Part shown: one piece after another, positions 36,551 to 45,887 of the stretch
How positions within the stretch are numbered: position 1 is the first letter of the stretch
Layout of the letters: every line of letters starts with the position of its first letter
Source of the DNA: Thermoanaerobacterium thermosaccharolyticum DSM 571
GTDB lineage: Bacteria; Bacillota; Thermoanaerobacteria; Thermoanaerobacterales; Thermoanaerobacteraceae
Assembly (NCBI RefSeq): GCF_000145615.1
Contig: NC_014410.1
Span: 1,599,501-1,663,500, forward strand
Length of the DNA stretch: 64,000 nt
Direction: 5' to 3'
Notes under the pieces: model-generated
Told to the model about the DNA's origin: nothing
Databases searched by the model: none
What the model saw: only the letters and a program-made list of their open reading frames with translations
Position numbers and translations under genes: made by a program

Positions 36551-37718
36551 TTGTTTCTTTATGCTTTTCAACTATAGTATCTGCTAATTCGTCTAGCAGT
36601 TTAAAATCTGCCTCTTTAGGTAGGCCTTTTATAAATACTGGAGGTATCACTTCAACTTTTAAATTTGTGATCATGCTGGACAGTTGATCGACAGCTTTTC
36701 CTCCCCAACTGTAGGACCCAATAATTGATAAAAATTTGGTTTTTGGCTTCAAGGCGTTTGCAAGGTATGTCGCATAAATGACTTGTGGATGTGCTCCAGC
36801 TAAAACCGTTGGCGTCCCTACAACGATCGTTGCAGCGTCAACTAAAGACATAGCAAGTTCTCCTAAATCTGTAACTGTTAAATCAAACGGCTTTACTACT
36901 ACACCTTTTTGTGAAAGCACAGCAGTCAAATAATCTACCATGGCTTTTACTGAGCCATGCATTGTAATATACGGTATAACGACTATATTCTTCGGATCGT
37001 CGTATACCCAGCTGTTGTAGGCATCAAATATAAATTGAGGCTTATTGTAAACCGGTCCGTGAGAAGGTGCTATGTAATCTATTTTTAAATTCTTGATCTT
37101 GTCAAGATTCTTTTCTATGAAATTCCTAAACGGCATCATTATTTCTGCATAATATCTTTTTGCAGAATTATAAACAAGACATTCATCTTCCGCAAAAAGC
37201 TCTGATGTTGCTAGATGTGAACCCAGAAAATCACATGTAAAAATTATACTATCTTCCTCAAGGTATGTAAACATCGTCTCAGGCCAATGTACCCAAGGTG
37301 CATGAATAAACCTAAGGGTTTTGCCTCCCAGTGATATTCTCTCATTGTCCTCAACTGTATTTATCTTGTCTTCAGGAATATGTAAAAGATCCATCAAAAA
37401 TGTCTTCGCTTTTGGCGTACATATAACTTTAGCCTCAGGATATTTTTCAAGGACAAATGGAATACTTCCCGAGTGGTCTTGCTCAGAGTGATTTGATACC
37501 ACATAGTCAATCTTAGGAACGTCATTTAGCTGCTCCATTAATACATCTAATTTCATTGGATCAACAGTATCTATCAATGCTACCTTTTCACTGCCTTCAA
37601 CAAGATATGCATTATAGCTTGTCCCTGCAGGCAGTGGAATAAGTGAATCGAATAATCTCCTTTCAAAATGCACAGCTCCAAGTTTTACTACTCCATCCTT
37701 AATTTTCATTGGTTTCAT
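36540..37718 (-). CDS. fprA: A-type flavoprotein (FprA family, oxygen/nitric oxide reductase)
   Basis: A 392-residue soluble protein with an N-terminal metallo-beta-lactamase-like domain binding two irons (ligand motifs NHSEQDHSGS, HAPWVHWPET and FTCDFLGSH, PSHGP) and a C-terminal flavodoxin domain from about residue 250. Such proteins reduce O2 to water or NO to N2O and protect anaerobes, usually taking electrons from rubredoxin. No rubredoxin gene or fused domain is seen here. The start ending at 37718 has GAGGAGGT 8 bases upstream. Confidence 0.92.
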   Translation of the reverse strand: MKPMKIKDGVVKLGAVHFERRLFDSLIPLPAGTSYNAYLVEGSEKVALIDTVDPMKLDVLMEQLNDVPKIDYVVSNHSEQDHSGSIPFVLEKYPEAKVICTPKAKTFLMDLLHIPEDKINTVEDNERISLGGKTLRFIHAPWVHWPETMFTYLEEDSIIFTCDFLGSHLATSELFAEDECLVYNSAKRYYAEIMMPFRNFIEKNLDKIKNLKIDYIAPSHGPVYNKPQFIFDAYNSWVYDDPKNIVVIPYITMHGSVKAMVDYLTAVLSQKGVVVKPFDLTVTDLGELAMSLVDAATIVVGTPTVLAGAHPQVIYATYLANALKPKTKFLSIIGSYSWGGKAVDQLSSMITNLKVEVIPPVFIKGLPKEADFKLLDELADTIVEKHKETNIK

Positions 37719-37853
37719 TTTGATTACCTCCTCGTTAATTATTATTTTAACACATCTATAATAATTTTTCCAAGTAATATGCAAAATATGTAAAAAAATA
37801 AAAGTATAAAGACATCACAATCTGCAAAATCTAATTAAAAATGAGGTGTTACA

Positions 37854-39206
37854 ATGGTGGGGATAACTAGCACGCATATTGTGTACTTAATTTCAATTAT
37901 TGTTATTTTTATATTTATGCTTTTGCGCAAAGATATCATATTTCTGTGCATACTGGGCATTTTAGCTGTAGCAATGTCACAGACAAAAAATATATTAAAA
38001 TCGGTAGAAATACTATATACAGCTATATTTGTATCAGGCAAAGAATTATGGCAAGTAATACTAATAATATCTCTAATAATAGCAATGTCCAGGGCTCTTG
38101 ATGATATCGGAGCTGATGTAGTTATAACAAAGCCATTTTTGCGTTTTCTGAACACGCCAAGTAAATCGTTTTGGATCATTGGTTTAATGATGATGCTTTT
38201 ATCTTTTTTCTTATGGCCGTCACCTGCCGTAGGATTAATTGGCGCTGTCTTGATCGGTCCTGTATTAAAGTCCGGTTTTGATGAACTAAGTTTTGCATCA
38301 CTAGTAACTATATTCGGCTTTGGCTCTGCCTTATCAGGAGACTTTTTCATACAAGGCGTTCCGTCTGTAACAGCTAAAACGCTGGGTATTCCCACGTCAA
38401 AGTTGATTTTAAGCAGTCTACCTGTTTGGGGTGTAACATCTTTGGCTACAATAATTATTTTTTACTTTGTCACGATGAAAAAGCTTAAAAATAAAAAAAA
38501 TAACGATAAAGCTGACAATAATGTAGGTAAAAAGAAAATATATAAAGAAAGTTACATTATATCTATTGTCAGTGTTATATTTTTTGCTGTCGATACTTTT
38601 TTAATGTACGTTCTAAAAATAAGAGGAAACGCAGCAACAGCACTTATTGGCGGCTCTGCAGTAATTATACTTTTAGCATCATCGATAGTGCAGAAAGATT
38701 TTTTGAATAAGGTAAGAGAATATTTAAAAAGCGGTTTTTTATCTGGCATCAGGACTTTCGCTCCAATAATACTTATAAGTGCTTTCTTTTTTCTTGGAGA
38801 ATTAACAACTGCCAAGCAAGTAATTGGTCCCGAAGCCAAAGGATATTTAATGGACCTTGGATTATATCTTTCAAAGCACATTCCTTTAAATAAATATACT
38901 GTAGCTTTAATGCAACTCTTAGTCGGAGTATTGACAGGATTATCAGGTTCAGGATTTTCAGGGCTGCCATTGGTAGGTGCACTGTCTAAAACTTTTGCAC
39001 ACACACTTAATATCAATTCATCATTGCTTGCATCATTGGGTGAAATCACTTGTATATGGGTCGGTGGTGGTACAATAATCCCATGGAGCGTAGTACCAGT
39101 GACAGCAATCATAAAAGTTGACCCCGACTCAATTGTAAAGAGAAATCTATTTCCTGTAATCATCGGATTAATTTGCGGATATATTGTTACAGTTTTGCTA
39201 TTATAA
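37854..39206 (+). CDS. Putative ion-transporter superfamily permease
   Basis: A 450-residue membrane protein with about 11-12 hydrophobic segments and a charged Lys/Asn-rich central loop (near residues 205-230). The two halves each contain Ser/Gly/Pro-rich re-entrant-like segments (FLWPSPAVGLIGAVLIGP and LTGLSGSGFSGLPLVGALS), typical of secondary transporters such as the ArsB/NhaD/C4-dicarboxylate superfamily. Substrate unknown. GAGGTG precedes the ATG. It is a single gene divergent from fprA, ending at a strong terminator. Confidence 0.75.
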   Translation: MVGITSTHIVYLISIIVIFIFMLLRKDIIFLCILGILAVAMSQTKNILKSVEILYTAIFVSGKELWQVILIISLIIAMSRALDDIGADVVITKPFLRFLNTPSKSFWIIGLMMMLLSFFLWPSPAVGLIGAVLIGPVLKSGFDELSFASLVTIFGFGSALSGDFFIQGVPSVTAKTLGIPTSKLILSSLPVWGVTSLATIIIFYFVTMKKLKNKKNNDKADNNVGKKKIYKESYIISIVSVIFFAVDTFLMYVLKIRGNAATALIGGSAVIILLASSIVQKDFLNKVREYLKSGFLSGIRTFAPIILISAFFFLGELTTAKQVIGPEAKGYLMDLGLYLSKHIPLNKYTVALMQLLVGVLTGLSGSGFSGLPLVGALSKTFAHTLNINSSLLASLGEITCIWVGGGTIIPWSVVPVTAIIKVDPDSIVKRNLFPVIIGLICGYIVTVLLL

Positions 39207-39208
39207 AT

Positions 39209-39232
39209 AAAGGGTATCTTAAGATACCCTTT
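39209..39232. terminator. Bidirectional terminator between permease and sspI
   Basis: A perfect palindrome of 24 bases, AAAGGGTATCTT and its complement, followed by T residues, between convergent genes. Confidence 0.85.
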
Positions 39233-39432
39233 TATGATATTCCTCTCATGACATAATCCATCATATTGTTTTTCTCCGCATCGTTCATTTTTTCCCAAGC
39301 CGCTTCAAATATTATGCCTAAACCGGGAATTGCATTTTCTTCCTTAGTATCTACAGCATCCTGTATAAAGCCTTTTATTTCATCCTTTGAACGATTTTTT
39401 AAATTATCAAGCACTATTCTTCTTATGTCCAT
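39232..39432 (-). CDS. sspI: Small acid-soluble spore protein SspI
   Basis: A 66-residue protein matching the SspI family: an N-terminal [11 protein letters not shown] helix, the [24 protein letters not shown] core (PGLG motif), and the ending [11 protein letters not shown]. It is packed into the spore core. The start ending at 39432 has GGAGGT 7 bases upstream. Expression late in the forespore is expected; a sigma-G promoter was not resolved by eye. Confidence 0.88.
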   Translation of the reverse strand: MDIRRIVLDNLKNRSKDEIKGFIQDAVDTKEENAIPGLGIIFEAAWEKMNDAEKNNMMDYVMRGIS

Positions 39433-39515
39433 ATTTAATACCTCCATTCATATTTACTATTATTATTCCATATTAAAACAACAATATTAGACATAAAAAA
39501 TAAACCCAATAGGGT

Positions 39516-39788
39516 TTATATGACGATTTTAAATATATACTTTAAAACAAGTAAAACAATTATACCTGGTATTCCAAAGACGCCTGCTATAAAAGCATTT
39601 ATAAGATTAATCTGCAATGTTAACCCAAAAATAGAACCAAAAAAATTGAAAATTAAGAGAAAAACATAACCTATTATTGAATTTAGTACAAACTTAAATA
39701 ATATTTTAACTGATTTTCCAAAAAGCCAGACTATAAATGCAATTATTATGATGCCAATTACAAATGAAAGAAATCCCGGCAAAAGCAC
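39516..39788 (-). CDS. bofA: BofA-like pro-sigma-K processing inhibitor
   Basis: A 90-residue, almost entirely hydrophobic protein with about two to three membrane segments. It ends with the family pattern NLINAFIAGVFGIPGIIVLLVLKYI. BofA holds the SpoIVFB protease inactive in the outer forespore membrane until signalled. The start is GTG ending at 39788 with GAGGTGG 4 bases upstream. It usually sits by recR; here it lies next to uppP and sspI instead. Confidence 0.85.
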   Translation of the reverse strand: MLLPGFLSFVIGIIIIAFIVWLFGKSVKILFKFVLNSIIGYVFLLIFNFFGSIFGLTLQINLINAFIAGVFGIPGIIVLLVLKYIFKIVI

Positions 39789-39930
39789 AAAACCACCTCA
39801 CAAATATTTATACACCTATTATATCACATTAAAATAAGATTAGAACATACAACAATGTGTTGAATTATAATTGATAATAATATAAAATTAAATAGTGTTT
39901 AACATATTAATGGTAAGGAGTCGGTATTTT

Positions 39931-40737
39931 ATGATTCTTTTGGTTAAAGCATTTATACTTGGTATTGTAGAAGGTTTAACTGAATTTTTGCCTGTTTCAT
40001 CGACAGGACACCTCATAATAGTAGGTGACTTATTAAATTTTAAAGGTGCATATGCCACAATGTTTGAAGTAGTCATACAGCTTGGCGCTATTCTGGCTAT
40101 CGTCTATTATTACAGAGAAAAGATTTGGGATTCTCTTAAAAATCTAGCTCCAAACAAATGGGGATTTAGATTATGGTTTAAGATTGTCGTCGCTTTTATA
40201 CCATCCGCAATCTTAGGGTTGCTGCTGAATGACTATATTGACAAACACTTATTCTCATCATTTACCGTATCAATAGCACTGATCATAGGTGCAATAATGA
40301 TGTTGATTGTTGAAAATGCCTTTTCTAATTATAAAATTGATGACATGGACAAAGTAAGCACCAAAAAATCTTTTTGGATTGGTGTTGCACAGTGCATGTC
40401 GCTTTTCCCAGGTATGTCTAGATCTGCCTCCACAATAATGGGAGGGATGATGGTCGGTCTATCTGTAAAAGCAGCCGCTGAATTTTCTTTCTTCCTGGCA
40501 ATACCAACTATGCTTGGTGCAACAGTCGTCTCCCTTCATAAAGGAATAGCTTCAATGACTGCGTTAGAGTGGGAAGCATTGGCAGTAGGTTTTATAATGT
40601 CATTTATAGTCGCACTGATAGTCGTTGATAAGTTTCTTTCTTATCTTAAAAGCCATCCATTAAGACCTTTTGCTTATTACAGATTGATTGTTGGAATAAT
40701 AATGATAGGGCTTGTCCTAACGAAAATAGTTAAATAA
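39931..40737 (+). CDS. uppP: Undecaprenyl-diphosphatase
   Basis: An integral membrane enzyme (268 residues, about 8 helices) that recycles undecaprenyl pyrophosphate for wall synthesis; it is also linked to bacitracin tolerance. It has the two signature motifs EGLTEFLPVSSTGHL near the N-terminus and PGMSRSASTIMGG in the middle. The ATG at 39931 has AAGGAG 10 bases upstream; in-frame starts upstream lack a site. Confidence 0.94.
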   Translation: MILLVKAFILGIVEGLTEFLPVSSTGHLIIVGDLLNFKGAYATMFEVVIQLGAILAIVYYYREKIWDSLKNLAPNKWGFRLWFKIVVAFIPSAILGLLLNDYIDKHLFSSFTVSIALIIGAIMMLIVENAFSNYKIDDMDKVSTKKSFWIGVAQCMSLFPGMSRSASTIMGGMMVGLSVKAAAEFSFFLAIPTMLGATVVSLHKGIASMTALEWEALAVGFIMSFIVALIVVDKFLSYLKSHPLRPFAYYRLIVGIIMIGLVLTKIVK

Positions 40738-40753
40738 TAAAAATTTATTTATC

Positions 40754-40780
40754 AGCAGGCCAATATTTGGTCTGCTTTTT
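40754..40780 (+). terminator. Terminator of uppP
   Basis: 10-bp stem (40754-40763 with 40767-40776, one G-U) followed by TTTT. Confidence 0.85.
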
Positions 40781-40787
40781 ACTTTAT

Positions 40788-41309
40788 CTATAATTCATCA
40801 TACGCCTTTGAATAAACATCATAATCGTAGTCACTAAATAATACAAATCTCACTTCTTTTATGTCACTTTTATCAAGATAATTTGATACAGCCCTTAGTG
40901 CTATTTTTGCAGCTCTATCAACTGGAAAACCATAAGCTCCAGTGCTAATAGACGGAAATGCTATCGTCTTTAAATTATGCTTGTCTGCTATCTTCAAACT
41001 CTCTATGTATGCACTTGCTAATAAGTTGTCTTCGTCACTATTTCCATCTTTCCATATAGGACCAACCGCATGTATTACGTAGCTTGCTTTTAGATTACCG
41101 CCATGCGTTATTACTGCTTTTCCTGTAGGACATCCTCCTTCTCTATTTCTGATTTCTTTACACTCTTCCTCTATTACTTTTCCACCTGCTCTATGTATAG
41201 CGCCATCAACCCCACCACCACCTAGAAGTCCAGAATTTGCGGCATTTACAATTGCATCAACTTCTTGCTCTGTTATATCTCCCTTTAGAAGCTTTATTTT
41301 TTCTTTCAC
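40788..41309 (-). CDS. Macrodomain protein (O-acetyl-ADP-ribose deacetylase type)
   Basis: A 173-residue single macrodomain of the MacroD/YmdB type, with the ligand loop [27 protein letters not shown] near residues 17-43 and the second loop [10 protein letters not shown]. These proteins remove ADP-ribose or acetyl groups from ADP-ribosylated targets and O-acetyl-ADP-ribose. It is a single gene; no ADP-ribosyltransferase toxin is nearby. Confidence 0.92.
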   Translation of the reverse strand: MKEKIKLLKGDITEQEVDAIVNAANSGLLGGGGVDGAIHRAGGKVIEEECKEIRNREGGCPTGKAVITHGGNLKASYVIHAVGPIWKDGNSDEDNLLASAYIESLKIADKHNLKTIAFPSISTGAYGFPVDRAAKIALRAVSNYLDKSDIKEVRFVLFSDYDYDVYSKAYDEL

Positions 41310-41376
41310 ATTATCACCTCGTCAAAATTCACCATAAGCAAGTTTTGAAAATCACAATCATAGTATACATGAAAAA

Positions 41377-42027
41377 CTACTTCATATCAAGAATCCATTT
41401 AAGGAATTTAATTGATAAATCCTTATTCTGTGAATTAGACACAATCGCTATAACTTTGTCGTGGTAATCATATCCTATCTCGTCAAGATACTTGTTTTTC
41501 TTATTTAAATCAATTCCGTACGTACCTGCTTTAACATCCTTTGAAGAAGGCAACCTTTCTGTTTTAAAATCGCTTAAATCAAGTTCTTTTATAGAATCAA
41601 GATTCATAAATGCACCCTGTTTTGCTAATGCATTAAAATTGTCTTTGTCAAGGGCTATGATATTTACTTCTTGTGCAGATATTTTTACCATAAGTTTCTG
41701 TACAGATGTTGGATCAAGTTTATATTTTCCATCACTACCCTTTGTTAACATATAAAATTCAACCAATGCTTGTTTCTTGCCTTTATCTGTACCTAGCAAC
41801 TCCCTAGTAACAGTACTTTGGAAACTCATCTCTTTATCAAAGTTTATTGACGTGCCTATTAATGAAAAATCAAATACATAATCTTTGTTATTTATAATTG
41901 AATTGACAAATGATGCTATTATCGCAATTACAACAACACCAACAATTATGTGTATCTTATAATAATCCCATATGTATTCTACTTTTTCTTTAAATGTCAT
42001 ATCTTTCATCCACTTGTTGGGCTTCAT
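41377..42027 (-). CDS. Hypothetical membrane-anchored protein
   Basis: A 216-residue protein with a cytoplasmic N-tail of about 27 residues, one membrane segment (about 28-46) and an extracytoplasmic domain of about 170 residues. The exported part has segments such as VNIIALDKDNFNALAKQGAFMNLDSI, which look like a periplasmic-binding-protein-like fold; that is only an impression. AGGAGG precedes the start. The glycerophosphodiesterase gene lies 24 bases upstream, so they may be co-transcribed. Confidence 0.7.
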   Translation of the reverse strand: MKPNKWMKDMTFKEKVEYIWDYYKIHIIVGVVVIAIIASFVNSIINNKDYVFDFSLIGTSINFDKEMSFQSTVTRELLGTDKGKKQALVEFYMLTKGSDGKYKLDPTSVQKLMVKISAQEVNIIALDKDNFNALAKQGAFMNLDSIKELDLSDFKTERLPSSKDVKAGTYGIDLNKKNKYLDEIGYDYHDKVIAIVSNSQNKDLSIKFLKWILDMK

Positions 42028-42051
42028 TTAGTATCCTCCTGTCATGAAAAA

Positions 42052-42786
42052 CTAATTTATCTTTTTCTTTAAGTTTAGAAGCTGTTGTGGATCATTTGTA
42101 ATGATTCCATCAACACCAAATCTTAACATTTTCTCCATTGACTCTACACTATCAACTGTCCAAGGAAATAGTTTAACATTATTTGATTTGCAACCCTTCA
42201 CAACCTCAGGTATTATATTAAAGTAAAAAGGATGAAGTGAATAAGCATGCATTCTATTTGCTATATGCCATGGCTCCACAAGACCGCATTCATATAAAAG
42301 ACCAATGTTTAACCTCGGCTCAATCTCTTTCACAATCTTTACACTGTAATGATTAAATGATGATATAAGCACCCTATCCTCAAAATCGTAATCAAATATA
42401 CAATTCACTAATTTTTCTTCAATTCCCGGGTATAAGATCATTCCACTTTTTATCTCTATATTTAATAAGACATCTTTATTTTTTAAAAGTTCTAAAACCT
42501 CTGGTAAAGTAAGAATTTTTTCACCAGCAAATCTTTTGCTGAACTTTATACCCGCACTTAACCTTTTTAGTTCACTTAATGTATAATCTTTGACATATCC
42601 TATTCCATCAGTAGTTCTGTCAACTCTCTCATCATGTATAACAACCAAATGACCATCTTTGCTAAGCTGAACATCAAGCTCAATGCCATCCGAACCGATT
42701 TCAACAGCTCTTTTGAATGACGATAGTGTATTTTCCGGTGCATTCTTGGAATCTCCCCGATGTGCTATAACTAGCGTTTCAGGCAT
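42052..42786 (-). CDS. ugpQ: Glycerophosphodiester phosphodiesterase
   Basis: A 244-residue cytoplasmic enzyme that hydrolyses glycerophosphodiesters to glycerol-3-phosphate and an alcohol. It shows the catalytic IAHRGDSKNAPENT block at the N-terminus, then ELDVQLSKDGHLVVIHD, and the C-terminal PWTVDS. The start ending at 42786 has AAGGAG 9 bases upstream and lies 13 bases after the radical SAM gene. Confidence 0.92.
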   Translation of the reverse strand: MPETLVIAHRGDSKNAPENTLSSFKRAVEIGSDGIELDVQLSKDGHLVVIHDERVDRTTDGIGYVKDYTLSELKRLSAGIKFSKRFAGEKILTLPEVLELLKNKDVLLNIEIKSGMILYPGIEEKLVNCIFDYDFEDRVLISSFNHYSVKIVKEIEPRLNIGLLYECGLVEPWHIANRMHAYSLHPFYFNIIPEVVKGCKSNNVKLFPWTVDSVESMEKMLRFGVDGIITNDPQQLLNLKKKIN

Positions 42787-42799
42787 AATATCAATCTCC

Positions 42800-44479
42800 T
42801 TAATCATAAATTTTTGCACAATAGGTCTTGTCTTTGCAATGCAAAAAAGCAATATATACGCCTTTGTCATTTTCTCCTAAAATATCATGTTTAAAAAATC
42901 CTATTGAGATATTTTTGCCTTTCTCTGCGCTGGACATATTTTTTGCCAAAGGCAAATTATGCTGCAACCATTCATCATTGTGTAATAGCGATTTTACATT
43001 GTCAGGTATTTTCTGATGCAAATCTTTTAAACAGTTAGGATAAGCTTTGTTGTTTGTTGAGAACATGTAATCATACCTTAGATAATCTTTTATCAACATA
43101 GAATCTATTCTTTTAGAAACAGCAAACTTATACATTATGTCAAATAAATCATTTAAAGAATGTCTTCTATTAAATAAATTGTTACTCTCCCAATAATCGT
43201 ACATCGATTTATATAAGTCAAAAGGTTCATCATAAAAGCTTAATAAGAAATTCAATGTTTTATTAAACCTTCCAGAGTTGTAATACTTATCTACCAAAAA
43301 AGCTATACTTTTTAATTCATGAAGTTCATAATACGACATTGTACTTGTCTTTAAAACCTCATATGGTGCATCACATCTAAATTCTATAAAGTATTTATCT
43401 GCATTTTTTCTTAAATCCGTTCCTTTTAAAAGCTTTAAAAATCCTAACTGAATCTCATCTGGATTTAATTTGTAAACATCATTAAATGAATTCGCAACTG
43501 ATTTAAAGCTATCGCCCGGCAGTCCCGCAATCAAATCCACATGTACCTTTATACCGGCGTCCACAATAAGCTTTATACCATTCAGCGCACTCTCCACGTC
43601 TGGATTTCTAGATACTTTTATAAGCGTGCTTTTGTTTGTCGTTTGAATGCCGACTTCAAATTGAATTCTATCTTCTATGCCTTTTAAGCTGTCTATAAAC
43701 TCTTTATTGATTAATTCAGGATTAACTTCACAGTGAAATACTGTATCGCCTTTCAATTCTCTTATTATGTTCAGTATCTCTATCGCCCTCTTTATATTGC
43801 TGTCAAAAGATCTGTCAATAAGCTTTACAATCTTTGCACCCATTTTTGATAGTGTTCTTAAATCAGCTTTTACTTTTTCAATGGTTGCATATCTTAGCCT
43901 ATTGTCTAACGATGACAGGCAATACGAACATCTAAAAGGGCATCCCCTTGACGTCTCATAGTATACAAGCCTATCTGAAATTTCTTCATCTATGTAAGGG
44001 AATGGAATATCATCCAAATTAACATAATCAGTTTTTATCTTAACTATTATTTCTTCATTCTTCCTATAAGCTATGCCATCCAAATCATCCATACTTCTAC
44101 TATTATAAATTCTTTCTAAAAGCTTTTTAAAAGCCAATTCGCCCTCGCCTAAGACAACAAAATCTATGTAGTTAGCTTTCAGTAAGTTCTCTGCATCGTA
44201 TGATACTTCCGGTCCTCCAAGAACTACGATTATTTCTTCTCTTACTTTTTTTATATATTCACATAGCTTTAAAACCTTTTCTATATTCCATATATAGCAT
44301 GAAAAGCCAACCACATCAGGCATCTTCTTTAATATTTCATATAATACATAATCAGTGTCATCATTTATTGTCATTTCTAATATATCTATCTCCATTGGCT
44401 GGCAGTACCACTTGATATTTCTTATGGCCAAATTTGTATGATAGTATTTAGCATTTAGTCCAACCAATAATGTCTTCAT
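42800..44479 (-). CDS. B12-binding-domain radical SAM protein
   Basis: A 559-residue protein. Residues 1 to about 140 are a cobalamin-binding-like Rossmann domain, followed by a radical SAM core with the motif RGCPFRCSYC near residue 181 and the GIQTTN segment. The C-terminal 150 residues are a DUF4080-like extension. Relatives carry out methylations or rearrangements at unreactive carbons, but this branch is uncharacterised. It starts a probable three-gene unit with the phosphodiesterase and a membrane protein. Confidence 0.85.
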   Translation of the reverse strand: MKTLLVGLNAKYYHTNLAIRNIKWYCQPMEIDILEMTINDDTDYVLYEILKKMPDVVGFSCYIWNIEKVLKLCEYIKKVREEIIVVLGGPEVSYDAENLLKANYIDFVVLGEGELAFKKLLERIYNSRSMDDLDGIAYRKNEEIIVKIKTDYVNLDDIPFPYIDEEISDRLVYYETSRGCPFRCSYCLSSLDNRLRYATIEKVKADLRTLSKMGAKIVKLIDRSFDSNIKRAIEILNIIRELKGDTVFHCEVNPELINKEFIDSLKGIEDRIQFEVGIQTTNKSTLIKVSRNPDVESALNGIKLIVDAGIKVHVDLIAGLPGDSFKSVANSFNDVYKLNPDEIQLGFLKLLKGTDLRKNADKYFIEFRCDAPYEVLKTSTMSYYELHELKSIAFLVDKYYNSGRFNKTLNFLLSFYDEPFDLYKSMYDYWESNNLFNRRHSLNDLFDIMYKFAVSKRIDSMLIKDYLRYDYMFSTNNKAYPNCLKDLHQKIPDNVKSLLHNDEWLQHNLPLAKNMSSAEKGKNISIGFFKHDILGENDKGVYIAFLHCKDKTYCAKIYD

Positions 44480-44614
44480 TTCTACACCTCTAAAAATAAT
44501 CTAATATAATTATAGCATAGGAAAATCAAAATAAAGCAATAAATAATTTAATTTCCCATAAAGCATATAATATAATATAATCACAGTAATCTTTGAAGAA
44601 GGGATGTGATAATA

Positions 44615-45841
44615 TTGAGCGTAAAGTTTAATAAAATATGGTTTTTGCTAACTTTTATAGCATTGTTATTTTCTTCATTATACCTATATTACACATTATC
44701 ACCAAACACTGTTTCACCTGATGTTTACAAGTTTTTTTCTCATTACACAGTAGAAAAATCTATACCATATCACAAAGAAAGTAGGATAATAAATATCACT
44801 TCGTTTCTAGTCCAATTGATATTTCTATTATGGTTCGTCTTTGGAGGATTTGCTTTGCGACTTTCAAAAACGTGTGAAAGACTTAGTGGGGGAAATTACT
44901 ATGTAGGTATCTTCATGTTCTTCATTGTACTGTGGGCAATCTTAAAAGTTTTATCATTGCCTTTCAGTTTGTATTCATTTAAGCTGCAGGTGAAATGGGG
45001 GTTCTCAGTACAAACGCTTCAATCTTGGTGGATGGATTATATAAAAAGCTCAGCCATCGATACTATACTATCTGGAATTGGAATAATTTTATTATTCTTT
45101 GCTATAAACAAATGGCATAGAACTTGGTGGATATTAGCATCTATTTTTCTTACAGCCATGCTATTTTTGCAAAATTTTATATGGCCATCATTTATCGCTC
45201 CTATGTTTAATAAATTTACACCTGTTACTGACCCTACTATTTTAAATATGGTAAATGATATATCAAAAAACGCAGGAATAAAAATTGACAGAGTTGAAGA
45301 AATGGATGCCAGCAGGAGAACTACGCTTGCAAATGCATATTTCTATGGTTTTGGCAGTACAAGCAGGATCGTTCTTTATGACACATTATTAAAAAAATAC
45401 CCTCAAGATGAGATAAAAGCCGTAATAGCCCACGAAGCCGCTCACTGGAAAGAAAATCACGTTTTAAAAAGCATTTTAATAGGTTCGTTAGGAATTTTCA
45501 TAATGCTTTTTATATTTGACATTTTATTAAAAACTAGTGTAACACAAACACGCAGCAGCAAGTTCGGACATTTTGTCATATCCTTACTTTATCTATTCGT
45601 ACTTTTGATTAACTTTGATACAAATCCAATTCAAAATTATATCTCTCGGCAAATGGAAAGGCAAGCCGATCTTCTGTCGGTACAGTATCTAAACGATAAA
45701 GATATCGTCATTAAGCTTCAAGTTGACCTTGCAGAAAAAAGCCTATCAGACATTGAACCACCAAAATTTATAGAATGGTTTTCTTATACGCATCCCAGCA
45801 CTATAAATAGAATAAGAGCCATCGAAAAGTCAAAGCTATAA
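44615..45841 (+). CDS. M48 family integral membrane metalloprotease (Ste24-like)
   Basis: A 408-residue protein with about five membrane segments and the zinc site HEAAH in VIAHEAAHWKENH near residue 275. The downstream Glu in RQMERQADLLSVQYL probably completes the site. The layout is that of CAAX-prenyl-protease-like M48A enzymes, used in bacteria for membrane protein quality control. I choose TTG at 44615 because AAGGGATG lies about 8 bases before it; GTG at 44606 is possible. Confidence 0.87.
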   Translation: MSVKFNKIWFLLTFIALLFSSLYLYYTLSPNTVSPDVYKFFSHYTVEKSIPYHKESRIINITSFLVQLIFLLWFVFGGFALRLSKTCERLSGGNYYVGIFMFFIVLWAILKVLSLPFSLYSFKLQVKWGFSVQTLQSWWMDYIKSSAIDTILSGIGIILLFFAINKWHRTWWILASIFLTAMLFLQNFIWPSFIAPMFNKFTPVTDPTILNMVNDISKNAGIKIDRVEEMDASRRTTLANAYFYGFGSTSRIVLYDTLLKKYPQDEIKAVIAHEAAHWKENHVLKSILIGSLGIFIMLFIFDILLKTSVTQTRSSKFGHFVISLLYLFVLLINFDTNPIQNYISRQMERQADLLSVQYLNDKDIVIKLQVDLAEKSLSDIEPPKFIEWFSYTHPSTINRIRAIEKSKL

Positions 45842-45879
45842 AGTAAAATAAGGATGGACATCATCCTTATTTTACTTTA
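45841..45879. terminator. Bidirectional terminator, 17-bp stem
   Basis: Perfect stem 45841-45857 with 45863-45879, between the convergent protease and DUF1002 genes. Confidence 0.9.
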
Positions 45880-45887
45880 ATCAAAAT

